Shown piece after piece: positions 1-6,547 of a stretch of 9,076 bases of DNA. The first letter of the stretch is position 1. Each line of letters starts with the position of its first letter. Source of the stretch: CAYNWH01 sp964400885 (GTDB taxonomy: Bacteria > Patescibacteriota > Patescibacteriia > CAIXNZ01); contig CAYNWH010000023.1 in assembly GCA_964400885.1 (NCBI GenBank), positions 1 to 9,076 on the forward strand, written 5' to 3'. The notes under the pieces are model-generated. The model was not told where the DNA came from. It saw only the letters and a program-made list of their open reading frames with translations, and made no database searches. Made by a program: the position numbers and the translations under genes.

Positions 1-39
1 GCGGAACGGCTTTTAAAATTTTTAAAAAATATCTTATAA

Positions 40-843
40 CTATTTTTTTACTTTTTTATTTGCTTCTTCAGCTTCTTTTAAAGCTGCTTCAATTCTGTCT
101 CTGGCGCCAAAAAATTCCATTTTTTCCAAAACATCAGCTTTGGACCAGCCATGGCTTTTCAATATTTTTATTAAATTCTTTGTCTTTTGCGCTGACTGGC
201 TTATAATTCCCCGACAAGCCCAGCATTCCTGGTGTGAATTTAAACAAACAGCATTACAGCCAGCTTTAGCAATCGGCCCTAAACAAATTTTACCTTGCTG
301 CAAAAGGCAGGGATTTTTATTAATCTGGCATTCCCAGCAAACTGGGTTATCTTTCAAAGCCCAGGGCTTTTTATTTAGCAAATTATAAACTAAATCCAAA
401 AAGTTCTGGGCATTAATCGGACAACCAGGAATAACATAATCAGCTTTAATCGCTTTAGGCACTTCAATAATTTTCCTGTTTTCAATAGTTTTACATTGCC
501 CGCCATAAACATAACAGCCAATTTTTTTATAATCATGGTAATTTTTTATTTCCCAAACCCCGCCCAAATCAGCGCAATTGCCCAACACAACCACAATATC
601 TGAAATTCTACGAATACGTTTTAAAATGTGCAGATTTTCAGTTGTGACAGGATTGCCTTCTACAAAAGCAATATCATAATGAGAACGCTCCTTTTCATCT
701 TCAATTAATCTAAACTCATCCAAATCAATATATTTAGTTAATCCCAAAAATTTTTCATGCAAATCCAAAATAGAAAACTGACAGCCTTCACAAGAAGTAA
801 GGCCAAAAATGGCAACTGATGGCTTTTTAGATTTTTTAAGCAT
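40..843 (-). CDS. hydD: NiFe hydrogenase small (delta) subunit, group 3b type
   Basis: This is the electron-transfer small subunit of a cytoplasmic NiFe hydrogenase; in the family it pairs with the catalytic large subunit and passes electrons through FeS clusters to HydG/HydB. The NADH:ubiquinone oxidoreductase 20-kDa fold is recognisable by the proximal-cluster ligands: TSCEGCQ (Cys18, Cys21), GNCADLGG (Cys90) and PGCPIN (Cys141). The C-terminal part has eight more cysteines (169, 172, 179, 187, 196, 200, 207, 210), enough for two further 4Fe-4S clusters. No Tat signal is visible, in keeping with a cytoplasmic enzyme. I chose ATG at 843 (267 aa) over an in-frame TTG at 855, because ATG gives an 8-nt overlap with the preceding stop, typical of translational coupling. 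The stop is TAG. Length is usual for group 3 small subunits. Assignment to 3b rests mainly on the hydB and hydG neighbours. Confidence 0.9.
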   Translation of the reverse strand: MLKKSKKPSVAIFGLTSCEGCQFSILDLHEKFLGLTKYIDLDEFRLIEDEKERSHYDIAFVEGNPVTTENLHILKRIRRISDIVVVLGNCADLGGVWEIKNYHDYKKIGCYVYGGQCKTIENRKIIEVPKAIKADYVIPGCPINAQNFLDLVYNLLNKKPWALKDNPVCWECQINKNPCLLQQGKICLGPIAKAGCNAVCLNSHQECWACRGIISQSAQKTKNLIKILKSHGWSKADVLEKMEFFGARDRIEAALKEAEEANKKVKK

Positions 844-1612
844 ATAAAAATTCAATAACTTGTTTATTAAATATATTCAAACTTTCCAATGTATATTTTT
901 GTAAATTAGCTAATTGTGCATTGTTGATTTTTTCACAAACCCAGCCCCAATGGATTGTTACGATGTCGCCTATTTTTAAATCCTTGACAAAGCCTTTATC
1001 ATCAAACTGGGTTAAAACTTCCCTATCAATAATTTCACCTAATTGCAATTGATCATTAACAATTATCAATGGCTGATATTCGACAATTAGGGAGTTTTTT
1101 TTCACTTGTCTAACTTTGCCCCAGGAAATACGACATTCATCAATTGACTTCAAAGTATGTTTGATATTTAATTTGCCAGCCCTTAACCAGATATTCATCA
1201 CATGAAAATTATGATGAGGTTTTGTCCGCTCTGGAATGTAACCTAAAACTTTCTCAATAGTGGATTTTTTTATTTTAGATTTTAAATTTTTATCTTCAGT
1301 AAAATGGCGATATAAATTTCTGATATTAACTCCTTCGGTAAGCGAATTGCCAAGCCAGTAGGCTTCAACTACTTCCGGACTAAATTCGTCTTTAATTTTA
1401 TTATTGCGGGCAATTAATTTTAAATAAGGATGCATCACTTCAAATTCAGATAGTATTTTATTCAAAGTTGGTTCATAATAATTGGCCGCACAATATTCAA
1501 ATAAAGTGTTATTTTTATCAGGGCCGCAATAACTAAAATAATTGGGCATAAAAGCATATCTGCCACATTGTAAAACTCCCTTAATTAAATTGTCGGACTT
1601 GATGTTTAACAT
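836..1612 (-). CDS. DUF6390-like protein with a HypC-like C-terminal region, hydrogenase-associated
   Basis: This 258-aa soluble protein has no established function. Its motifs match what I recall of the DUF6390 family, seen near hydrogenase genes: YCGPD (28-32), EAYWLGN (83-89), KPHHNFHV (131-138), CRISWGKV (160-167) and GDIVTIHWGWVCEKI (215-229). The family name is from memory and should be checked. The region from about 159 to 235 resembles HypC: Cys160 falls where HypC has its essential Cys2, followed by the same K-(I/V)-x-x-(I/V) spacing and a later LKxGxxV...EKI segment. This is my alignment by eye, not a computed match. The ATG at 1612 lies inside the 3' end of the permease gene (32-nt overlap), and the stop overlaps hydD by 8 nt, so it is firmly embedded in the operon. 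A role in NiFe-site maturation is inferred. Confidence 0.75.
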   Translation of the reverse strand: MLNIKSDNLIKGVLQCGRYAFMPNYFSYCGPDKNNTLFEYCAANYYEPTLNKILSEFEVMHPYLKLIARNNKIKDEFSPEVVEAYWLGNSLTEGVNIRNLYRHFTEDKNLKSKIKKSTIEKVLGYIPERTKPHHNFHVMNIWLRAGKLNIKHTLKSIDECRISWGKVRQVKKNSLIVEYQPLIIVNDQLQLGEIIDREVLTQFDDKGFVKDLKIGDIVTIHWGWVCEKINNAQLANLQKYTLESLNIFNKQVIEFLYA

Positions 1613-2498
1613 CTTTAACCTTTTTAAACGAATAAATAAACAAGCCAGTAGCTAATATAATGCAAAGAGAACTAAGCACTTGATCAAAGCTATATTTATG
1701 GCTGACAAAAATATTATTTAGCGTGGTTGTAATTGGCGAAGCTAAAACAAGAATGGAAGTTACTGTAACTGCTGGCAAATATTTTAAAGCTTTATACCAA
1801 GTCAGTACATAAGCTAAAAGCAAAACAGACGTAAAGGCAACCCACAACCATTGATTTAAATTTAAAGCCAACAAATCACCAGCTTTACCGATATAAACGA
1901 TAAAACCCATTAAAATTATTGAACCAAAAAACATTCTAGCCCAGGCCACAATTTCAGGTTCAATATTCTTTAAAACTTTTTTAGCAATAACAAATTCAAC
2001 TGCCCACATTAAGGTGGCTAGCAAAACTAGCATTTCCGGATAGCCAAAACTAATAGTTTTAAATCCTAACAAAATAAAATTGCCCAGGAAAAGCAAAACT
2101 AACGCCAAATATTGCAGTTTGCCAAGCCGTTCCTTTAAAAACCAAACCGCTAGCAAGCTAACCCAAATAAACAAAGTTTTATGAATAAAAGCAGTATTTA
2201 CAGAGCTAGACGCTAAACTGACTGCTTTAAAAAATAACAGAAAAGGAATACTGCCGCCAATCACAGCAATTAAAATTAATTTTAACCAATCTGCCGGTCT
2301 AATTTTTTTCAATTTAGGCATAATAAACGGCGTTAAAACCAAACCGGTCAAAATCAAACCCACTATAATATTTTTAGCTGTGGTATAGACATGAGAATTA
2401 CCTACTGCCTTGGTAGCAAAACTACTAAAAAACATGGCAAAGCCGGAAATCACAGCAGTACTTAAAACTAAATATAAGCCTTTTTTATTTTTTGTCAT
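1581..2498 (-). CDS. EamA/DMT-superfamily permease, ten membrane helices
   Basis: This is a 305-aa integral membrane protein of the drug/metabolite transporter superfamily, with two EamA repeats. Ten hydrophobic stretches are visible near residues 8-28, 41-60, 71-91, 100-121, 127-145, 152-171, 185-204, 216-236, 241-262 and 272-290. The end of the first repeat has the usual helix-4 feature, VWFLKERLGKLQY (118-130), in which a Lys-Glu-Arg follows the helix. The start ATG overlaps hypC by 14 nt, and the 3' end overlaps the next gene by 32 nt. The substrate cannot be read from the sequence; known EamA proteins export or import amino acids, metabolites and other small molecules. Its place between hypC and hydD makes a link to hydrogenase assembly or metabolism possible, but that is speculation. 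Confidence 0.88.
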   Translation of the reverse strand: MTKNKKGLYLVLSTAVISGFAMFFSSFATKAVGNSHVYTTAKNIIVGLILTGLVLTPFIMPKLKKIRPADWLKLILIAVIGGSIPFLLFFKAVSLASSSVNTAFIHKTLFIWVSLLAVWFLKERLGKLQYLALVLLFLGNFILLGFKTISFGYPEMLVLLATLMWAVEFVIAKKVLKNIEPEIVAWARMFFGSIILMGFIVYIGKAGDLLALNLNQWLWVAFTSVLLLAYVLTWYKALKYLPAVTVTSILVLASPITTTLNNIFVSHKYSFDQVLSSLCIILATGLFIYSFKKVKDVKHQVRQFN

Positions 2499-2700
2499 AT
2501 TTATATAAATTAATTATTGCTTTGGCTTCTTGAGCCGAAATTTTTTCTATAGCCAAGTTATTTAATAATAAAACCCAATTACCTTTTTTTAGACCAGATA
2601 TTAATTTTATATCTATCTCAACTACCTTTTTATTGTTTTTCTTTACCATCGCTTTATGGTCTCTGATTTCTTCGATTTTATATGGTATAGTCAAACACAT
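2485..2700 (-). CDS. hypC: Hydrogenase maturation chaperone HypC
   Basis: HypC/HupF/HybG proteins bind HypD and carry the Fe(CN)2CO unit to the apo large subunit of NiFe hydrogenases. The 71-aa product begins MCLTIP and continues Y-K-I-E-E-I, matching the family's MCLxxPxKV start. Cys2, the essential ligand exposed after Met removal, is present. The second half, with LKKGNWVLL and LAIEKIS followed by a helix, fits the small beta-barrel with C-terminal helix, and the length is normal. It starts 6 nt after the stop of the 131-aa gene and overlaps the permease gene by 14 nt. No Shine-Dalgarno sequence is visible, suggesting coupled translation. The other maturation genes (hypA, B, D, E, F) are not in this window. 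Confidence 0.92.
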   Translation of the reverse strand: MCLTIPYKIEEIRDHKAMVKKNNKKVVEIDIKLISGLKKGNWVLLLNNLAIEKISAQEAKAIINLYKYDKK

Positions 2701-2706
2701 ATCAAT

Positions 2707-3102
2707 TTACTTTAAATTTTTATAGGCTTTAGCATCGCCATATTCTAAAAATTCTTTATGGTGCGCTGGGGCAATAAAATTCGGGTCTTTGGCGTGTTTA
2801 ATGCCACACCAATATTTTTCAGTCTGGGCGGCTATTACAGTAAAATAATGAGCCAAACCATTACCATAACCGCAATAAGCGCAGTTTACTTTTTCCCAAT
2901 TAGTTAAATATTTTAATTTTTGGCGATCAATTTTTATATAATGAGAACGCTCAACAATAGGAATGCTATAAAGCCTGAAACATACTTGATGATAAATTTC
3001 CAAACATATATCAAACAAGACTAAAGGAATTATCATAAAATATACAAAGGGCATTGAAATTAAGTGACGACAAACTCTTTCCGAATATTTCTTGTATTGC
3101 AT
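2707..3102 (-). CDS. Conserved membrane-anchored protein with CxxC...CxxxH motif, function unknown
   Basis: This is a 131-aa protein I cannot name. Residues about 14-36 form one hydrophobic segment, and the remainder is soluble. The core holds CAYCGYGNG (74-82) followed by TEKYWCGIKHA (94-104). Cys74, Cys77, Cys99 and His103 are spaced as a possible metal or FeS site, or a redox-active CxxC. The pattern CxYCGYGNG...E-x-YWCxIKH seems familiar to me from uncharacterised bacterial proteins, so this is probably a conserved family rather than an orphan. It starts 2 nt after the hydG stop and ends 6 nt before hypC, so it is almost certainly co-transcribed with the hydrogenase. Additional cysteines at 11, 33 and 41 lie in or near the membrane segment. 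A role in metal handling or anchoring for the hydrogenase is possible but unproven. Confidence 0.8.
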   Translation of the reverse strand: MQYKKYSERVCRHLISMPFVYFMIIPLVLFDICLEIYHQVCFRLYSIPIVERSHYIKIDRQKLKYLTNWEKVNCAYCGYGNGLAHYFTVIAAQTEKYWCGIKHAKDPNFIAPAHHKEFLEYGDAKAYKNLK

Positions 3103-3104
3103 AA

Positions 3105-3917
3105 TTAAATTGGGCTTAACCAGGATTTAAAATTCATCAACTCTGCATAAGAAAAGACTGGTCCATCTTTGCAAACATAATATGGGCCAATAGCGCAATG
3201 CTGGCAAACTCCTTGGGCACAATCCATATGGCGCTCTAATGACATAAAAATATTTTCCGGCTTTAAACCCTGATCTATCATCTTAGCAATAACAAATTTA
3301 TACATTATTGGCGGGCCGCAAACATAAGCAATAGCATCTGTTGGTATTTTTTTTACATCAAACAAAGAAGTCACCATGCCCTTCTGATATTTTTTAGTTT
3401 TAGGATTTTCTAAGGCAATATTCAAATCACAAACTTTTTTCCATTTGGGATATTCTTTGGTAAAAAATAAAACATCCTCATTTTTAGCGCCGTAAAACAC
3501 ATAAACCTTTTTGTATTTATTAGGATTTTTAGTCGCATCCAAAATTAAAGGCCTGATCGGCGGAATGCCACACCCTCCTACCACTATCAAAATATTTTTG
3601 CCTTTGGCTGCCTTGATCGGAAACGGCCGGCCATAAGGCCCGCGAATGCCCAAAGTATCGCCTTTTTTCTTTTTGTGCATTTCTGAAGTTAAGGTGCCAA
3701 CTTCTCTGACTGTAAGCTGGAAAAACTTCTTTTCATTCATGTCGGAAGATATAGAAATCGCTCCTTCGCCAAAGCCAGGAATGGAGACCATCACATACTG
3801 GCCAGGGGTAAAACTAAAACCTTTATAAGGCGGGGTTAAAGTGAAATTTTTAGAATCAACTCCTTCTGGCTCAATTTTTAGGATTTTGCAAGGATAAGTT
3901 TTATATTCATTAATCAT
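3105..3917 (-). CDS. hydG: Hydrogenase/sulfhydrogenase gamma subunit, FAD and NAD(P)-binding
   Basis: This subunit of group 3b hydrogenases moves electrons between NAD(P)(H) and the FeS chain. The 270-aa product is a ferredoxin-reductase-like protein. The FAD-binding barrel carries PGQYVMVSIPG (38-48) and GAISISS (52-58), then RGPYGRPF (92-99). The nucleotide-binding domain has VVGGCGIPPIRP (112-123) and YVCGPPIM (198-205). The C-terminus holds a 2Fe-2S motif with Cys233, Cys238, Cys241 and Cys249 and the CKDGPVF ending (249-255) also seen in PyrK-type proteins. PyrK (dihydroorotate dehydrogenase electron-transfer subunit) is the main alternative, but hydB lies only 1 nt upstream and hydrogenase genes follow, which settles the assignment. 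The start ATG at 3917 directly follows the hydB stop and no strong ribosome-binding site is seen. Confidence 0.93.
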   Translation of the reverse strand: MINEYKTYPCKILKIEPEGVDSKNFTLTPPYKGFSFTPGQYVMVSIPGFGEGAISISSDMNEKKFFQLTVREVGTLTSEMHKKKKGDTLGIRGPYGRPFPIKAAKGKNILIVVGGCGIPPIRPLILDATKNPNKYKKVYVFYGAKNEDVLFFTKEYPKWKKVCDLNIALENPKTKKYQKGMVTSLFDVKKIPTDAIAYVCGPPIMYKFVIAKMIDQGLKPENIFMSLERHMDCAQGVCQHCAIGPYYVCKDGPVFSYAELMNFKSWLSPI

Positions 3918-3918
3918 A

Positions 3919-4938
3919 TTATTTTTTATTTTTAGCTTGTCCTTTTGTTCTAGCAGCTAAAATATCTTTAATCGTGGTAAAAATATCAATATTAGCCGGA
4001 CAAGTTCGGCTGCAGCGGCCGCAGCCCACACAGCCAGGTAGAGAAAAAGTAGCCGGTGTCCTGACAAAATGATGTTCATACCAAAAATATATTTTTTGCG
4101 CTGTAGTATTCATTAAGCGATATTTGGGCGCTGCTGGGGCTGCGCCAGCTACCTGGGTAAATTCATTATAAAAACAAGTATCCCAGCAACGATTTCTGGC
4201 GCCAGTGTCTTTTTCTAAATTTGCCTGATCATACATGCGAAAACAAAAACAAACAGGACAAGCAATAGTACATTTGCCGCACTGTATACAACGTTCATTT
4301 AAGCCATCCCAAATTTTCTGGTCATGGTAATTTTGCATGCCATCCATAACTTCAACCATTTGCTTATCCAACCCCTCTTCCCTAATAGGACCTGCATATT
4401 CAATATGCTGATAGTCTTTATAGCCAAATTTATCCAATAAACGCTGGCCATCTTCTGAACCCGAATAAATTTTATAGCCAGTTTTTTGCACAGCTAAAAA
4501 AATATCAAACTGCAAGTGTTCTAATTTATTTTCCTCAAAATTTTCAAAAAACTGGTAAAAATTTTCCTCAGGTACCAAAGAAGTGCCAATGACAATAGTT
4601 TTCTTTTTGATTTCCTGATAATAAGGATCGCGCTCAAAAACTTGATTTAAAAGCGTTAAAGCCTGCATATCCAAAATAGAAACGCCTAAAAATATCTGGC
4701 TCTTTATTTTAGTCAAAGTTTCTTGCATCTTATCGCCCTTATATTCAAACATCTGCTGATAAGGCGGGGCAATATACCATTTCCAAGAATCTAAAGGCAA
4801 TTGAGAACCTAAGTATAAATCGGCTGAATCTTTTAATTCATTTAAATGCAAAACTCCCTCAACATTAAATTGAGGCGCAATTACAAAGTTATTCCTTAAT
4901 AAAAAATCAACAAATTGTTTAAATTTAGACTTTGTCAT
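3919..4938 (-). CDS. hydB: Hydrogenase/sulfhydrogenase beta subunit, 4Fe-4S protein
   Basis: This is the iron-sulfur beta subunit of group 3b hydrogenase, related to subunit A of anaerobic sulfite reductase (AsrA). The 339-aa protein has a long N-terminal domain without cysteines (about 1-216), then two ferredoxin-type motifs: CIQCGKCTIACP (217-228) and CVGCGRCSRTCP (303-314). Between them are CPVCFC (227-232) and CWDTC (251-255), as in HydB relatives. In the family the complex oxidises H2 with NADP+ or the reverse, and can reduce sulfur or polysulfide. It is the first gene of the operon, followed after 1 nt by hydG. The ATG at 4938 has AAAGAG directly against it, too close for a normal Shine-Dalgarno site, and an extended -10 element just upstream. 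The full-length reading frame shows no damage. Confidence 0.93.
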   Translation of the reverse strand: MTKSKFKQFVDFLLRNNFVIAPQFNVEGVLHLNELKDSADLYLGSQLPLDSWKWYIAPPYQQMFEYKGDKMQETLTKIKSQIFLGVSILDMQALTLLNQVFERDPYYQEIKKKTIVIGTSLVPEENFYQFFENFEENKLEHLQFDIFLAVQKTGYKIYSGSEDGQRLLDKFGYKDYQHIEYAGPIREEGLDKQMVEVMDGMQNYHDQKIWDGLNERCIQCGKCTIACPVCFCFRMYDQANLEKDTGARNRCWDTCFYNEFTQVAGAAPAAPKYRLMNTTAQKIYFWYEHHFVRTPATFSLPGCVGCGRCSRTCPANIDIFTTIKDILAARTKGQAKNKK

Positions 4939-5090
4939 CTCTTTAAATAATTATAGCAAAAAAAACAAAACTAGAGAAATAGCTCGAGATTATTTTTCTT
5001 TCTCTTTTGATTCAAGCGACTCATCATGCCAACCAGGCTCGTGGCACACTAAAATTTCCCTTCTTTCCGAACTGAACATATTAATTTTAA
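4939..5090 (-). other. Intergenic region between gap terminator and hydB
   Basis: This stretch separates the gap terminator from the hydrogenase operon. Apart from the hydB promoter it holds a 29-codon open frame (5079-4990, ATG to TAA; peptide begins MFSSERREILVCHEPGW) without a ribosome-binding site. It also has a weak AT-rich hairpin (AGAGA pairing with TCTCT, about 5007-4974) followed by a T-rich run that could serve as a second terminator. I do not see a tRNA or a known riboswitch. The small frame may be chance, so it is not called as a gene. Confidence 0.4.
4950..4978 (-). promoter_or_regulatory. Predicted sigma-70-type promoter of the hydrogenase operon, near-leaderless
   Basis: The minus strand shows a perfect TATAAT (4955-4950) preceded by TGC, which makes an extended -10. 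The -35 position after a 17-nt spacer reads TTCTCT, a poor match, as is common with extended -10 promoters. Counting seven bases from the -10 places the start of transcription near 4943, only about 5 nt before the hydB ATG. The transcript would be nearly leaderless, which agrees with the absence of a spaced Shine-Dalgarno sequence. Confidence 0.55.
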
Positions 5091-5132
5091 GCAAAAAATA
5101 AAAGCCGGCTATCCAGGCAGATAGCCAGCTTT
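5091..5132 (-). terminator. Rho-independent terminator after gap
   Basis: On the minus strand the arm AAAGCTGGCTAT (5132-5121) pairs with ATAGCCGGCTTT (5112-5101) over 12 positions, with one G-U wobble and an 8-nt loop. It is followed by a T-rich run, TATTTTTT. The stem begins 11 nt past the gap stop codon. It separates the gap transcription unit from the hydrogenase operon. Confidence 0.88.
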
Positions 5133-5143
5133 ATCAAACAAAT

Positions 5144-6157
5144 TTATTTTTTAAGTTTTACCATTTCCACCATTTCAACTAAACGGCAGGAATAGCCGTA
5201 TTCATTATCATACCAAGCTAGAACTTTAACCAAATCGCCATCAATAACTTTAGTAAATTCAGGTTCTACAATCGCAGAATAAGTTGAACCCAAGATATCT
5301 GTAGACACCAATGGGTCTTTAGTTACAGCAATTATATTTTTATAAAACGGATTTTTTGAAGCATCAATAAAAGCTTGGTTAACCTGTTCAACAGTCACTT
5401 TCTTTTTCAAGACGGCTGTAACATCAATAATAGAACCACAAAGAGACGGAACTCTAATAGAAATCCCGTCAAATGATCCTTTAAGCTGTGGGATGGTTAA
5501 GGTTGTGGCAATTGCCGCACCTGTTGTTGACGGCGCAATATTAGCTGCAGCCGCTCGACCTCTTCTAAAATCTTTGGCTGCCGGGCCATCAACTAGACTT
5601 TGGGTAGCTGTGTAAGAATGCACTGTAGTCAGCAGGGCTTTTTTAACACCGAATTTGTTATTTAAAATTGCCACGACTGGAGCTGTACAATTAGTCGTAC
5701 AAGAGGCATTGGAAATAATCTTCTCGTTTTTTTTAATCTTTTTCTCATTGGCGCCTATAACATAAGTCCCAACATTTTCTGATTTTGTAGGTGCTGAAAT
5801 AACTACTGCTTTAGCTCCCGCTTTCAAATGAAGTTCAGCGCCTTCTTTTTGAGTAAAAAAACCGGTTGATTCTATTACCACATCAATTCCTAAATCTTTC
5901 CATGGCAATTGAGCAGGATCTTTTTGAGCAAAAACTAATATTTTCTGACCATCAATAATTAAAGAGTCCTTAGCCGCAGTGACTTTATGTCCTTTCCATG
6001 GTCCATAAACACTATCATACTTCAAAAGATAAGCTAAATTATTAGGGTCAGTCAGATCATTGACTGCGACGACTTTAAACTTGGCTTTTTTATTAATAGC
6101 TGCTTTGTAGGCTGCCCTGCCAATGCGGCCAAAGCCATTTATTGCAACTTTAAGCAT
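5144..6157 (-). CDS. gap: Glyceraldehyde-3-phosphate dehydrogenase, type I
   Basis: This cytoplasmic glycolytic enzyme converts glyceraldehyde-3-phosphate, phosphate and NAD+ to 1,3-bisphosphoglycerate. The 337-aa protein is full length. The N-terminal Rossmann motif is NGFGRIGR (7-14); Asp34 in VNDLTDP suggests preference for NAD. The active site is SNASCTTNC (149-157) with catalytic Cys153, and His180 in TTVHSYT is the base. The C-terminal WYDNEYGYSCR motif (315-325) is intact. YDSVYGPW (47-54) has Tyr where many homologues have His (DSVHG). The ATG at 6157 is 10 nt after the stop of the 98-aa membrane protein gene, so the two are probably co-transcribed. No clear Shine-Dalgarno is present. 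A strong terminator follows. It is the only central-metabolism gene here, and its NADH could feed the nearby hydrogenase, although they are separate transcription units. Confidence 0.97.
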   Translation of the reverse strand: MLKVAINGFGRIGRAAYKAAINKKAKFKVVAVNDLTDPNNLAYLLKYDSVYGPWKGHKVTAAKDSLIIDGQKILVFAQKDPAQLPWKDLGIDVVIESTGFFTQKEGAELHLKAGAKAVVISAPTKSENVGTYVIGANEKKIKKNEKIISNASCTTNCTAPVVAILNNKFGVKKALLTTVHSYTATQSLVDGPAAKDFRRGRAAAANIAPSTTGAAIATTLTIPQLKGSFDGISIRVPSLCGSIIDVTAVLKKKVTVEQVNQAFIDASKNPFYKNIIAVTKDPLVSTDILGSTYSAIVEPEFTKVIDGDLVKVLAWYDNEYGYSCRLVEMVEMVKLKK

Positions 6158-6167
6158 AAACTTAAAA

Positions 6168-6464
6168 TTATTTTTTTAAATTATTAAAGAGAGAATCTTT
6201 TTTTTCTTGTGAAACATCGGAGATATCCCCTATCTTTTCAGGAGGCAAGGATGCTTGAAAATTAAAATCCTCATTATCTTCTTGTTTTACATTTTTATTT
6301 GCTTGCTGATTAGTCTTTTGAATATTTAAAAGATTATTACTAATATCAATCAACATAAAGCTTAAAGGTATAAGCAGAATAACAAAGACAATTAGTAATT
6401 TTAAAAGAATTACCAATTGGGGCTCAGCCGATTTTTTAATTGTTTTTGAATTATTATTAGGCAT
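6168..6464 (-). CDS. Small single-pass membrane protein, function unknown
   Basis: I do not recognise this 98-aa protein. It has a short polar, lysine-containing N-terminus (1-16), one strongly hydrophobic helix (about 17-39, rich in Leu, Ile and Val) and a hydrophilic, Asn/Gln/Asp/Glu-rich tail (41-98) that looks disordered. The positive N-terminus suggests N-in topology with the tail outside the membrane. There are no cysteines and no signal-peptidase motif. It lies between the PSP1-domain gene and gap, with 10 nt to the latter, so it is probably transcribed with gap. Uncharacterised small membrane proteins are common in Patescibacteria. The regular reading frame and tight spacing support a real gene, but nothing reveals its role. 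Confidence 0.65.
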   Translation of the reverse strand: MPNNNSKTIKKSAEPQLVILLKLLIVFVILLIPLSFMLIDISNNLLNIQKTNQQANKNVKQEDNEDFNFQASLPPEKIGDISDVSQEKKDSLFNNLKK

Positions 6465-6488
6465 ATATAAAATTATTTACTTATTAAT

Positions 6489-6494
6489 ATTTTA
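6489..6494 (-). promoter_or_regulatory. Possible -10 element for the 98-aa gene and gap
   Basis: The minus strand reads TGG-TAAAAT, an extended -10-like element, placing a transcription start near 6482, about 18 nt before the ATG at 6464. No good -35 match sits at the standard distance. In this AT-rich intergenic region such a match could be chance; a competing candidate lies at 6531-6559. Confidence 0.3.
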
Positions 6495-6512
6495 CCATAT
6501 TTACTACAATAA

Positions 6513-6547
6513 TAAAAGTCCACTATTAGTATTATAGGGGACTTTTA
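6513..6547 (-). terminator. Perfect-stem hairpin after the PSP1-domain gene (candidate terminator)
   Basis: TAAAAGTCC (6513-6521) and GGACTTTTA (6539-6547) are perfect reverse complements over 9 bp, and four more pairs are possible inside after one mismatch. On the minus strand the stem starts 15 nt after the PSP1-gene stop and runs out into TTTTATTATT, a modest U-rich tail. It can be read as a weak intrinsic terminator. A TATAAT (6536-6531) with TTTAAA 17 nt upstream (6559-6554) overlaps it, so the site could also act as a promoter. Confidence 0.5.

Noticed and set aside
140..388. 82-codon open frame on the plus strand
   Set aside because: It lies entirely antisense to the hydD cysteine-rich coding region and has no ribosome-binding site or recognisable motif.
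844..855. TTG start giving a four-residue longer HydD
   Set aside because: ATG at 843 gives a compact 8-nt overlap with the previous stop and a better start codon; TTG has no supporting ribosome-binding site.
3646..3828. 60-codon open frame on the plus strand
   Set aside because: It is antisense to hydG, whose FAD-binding motifs are clear, so this is a shadow frame.
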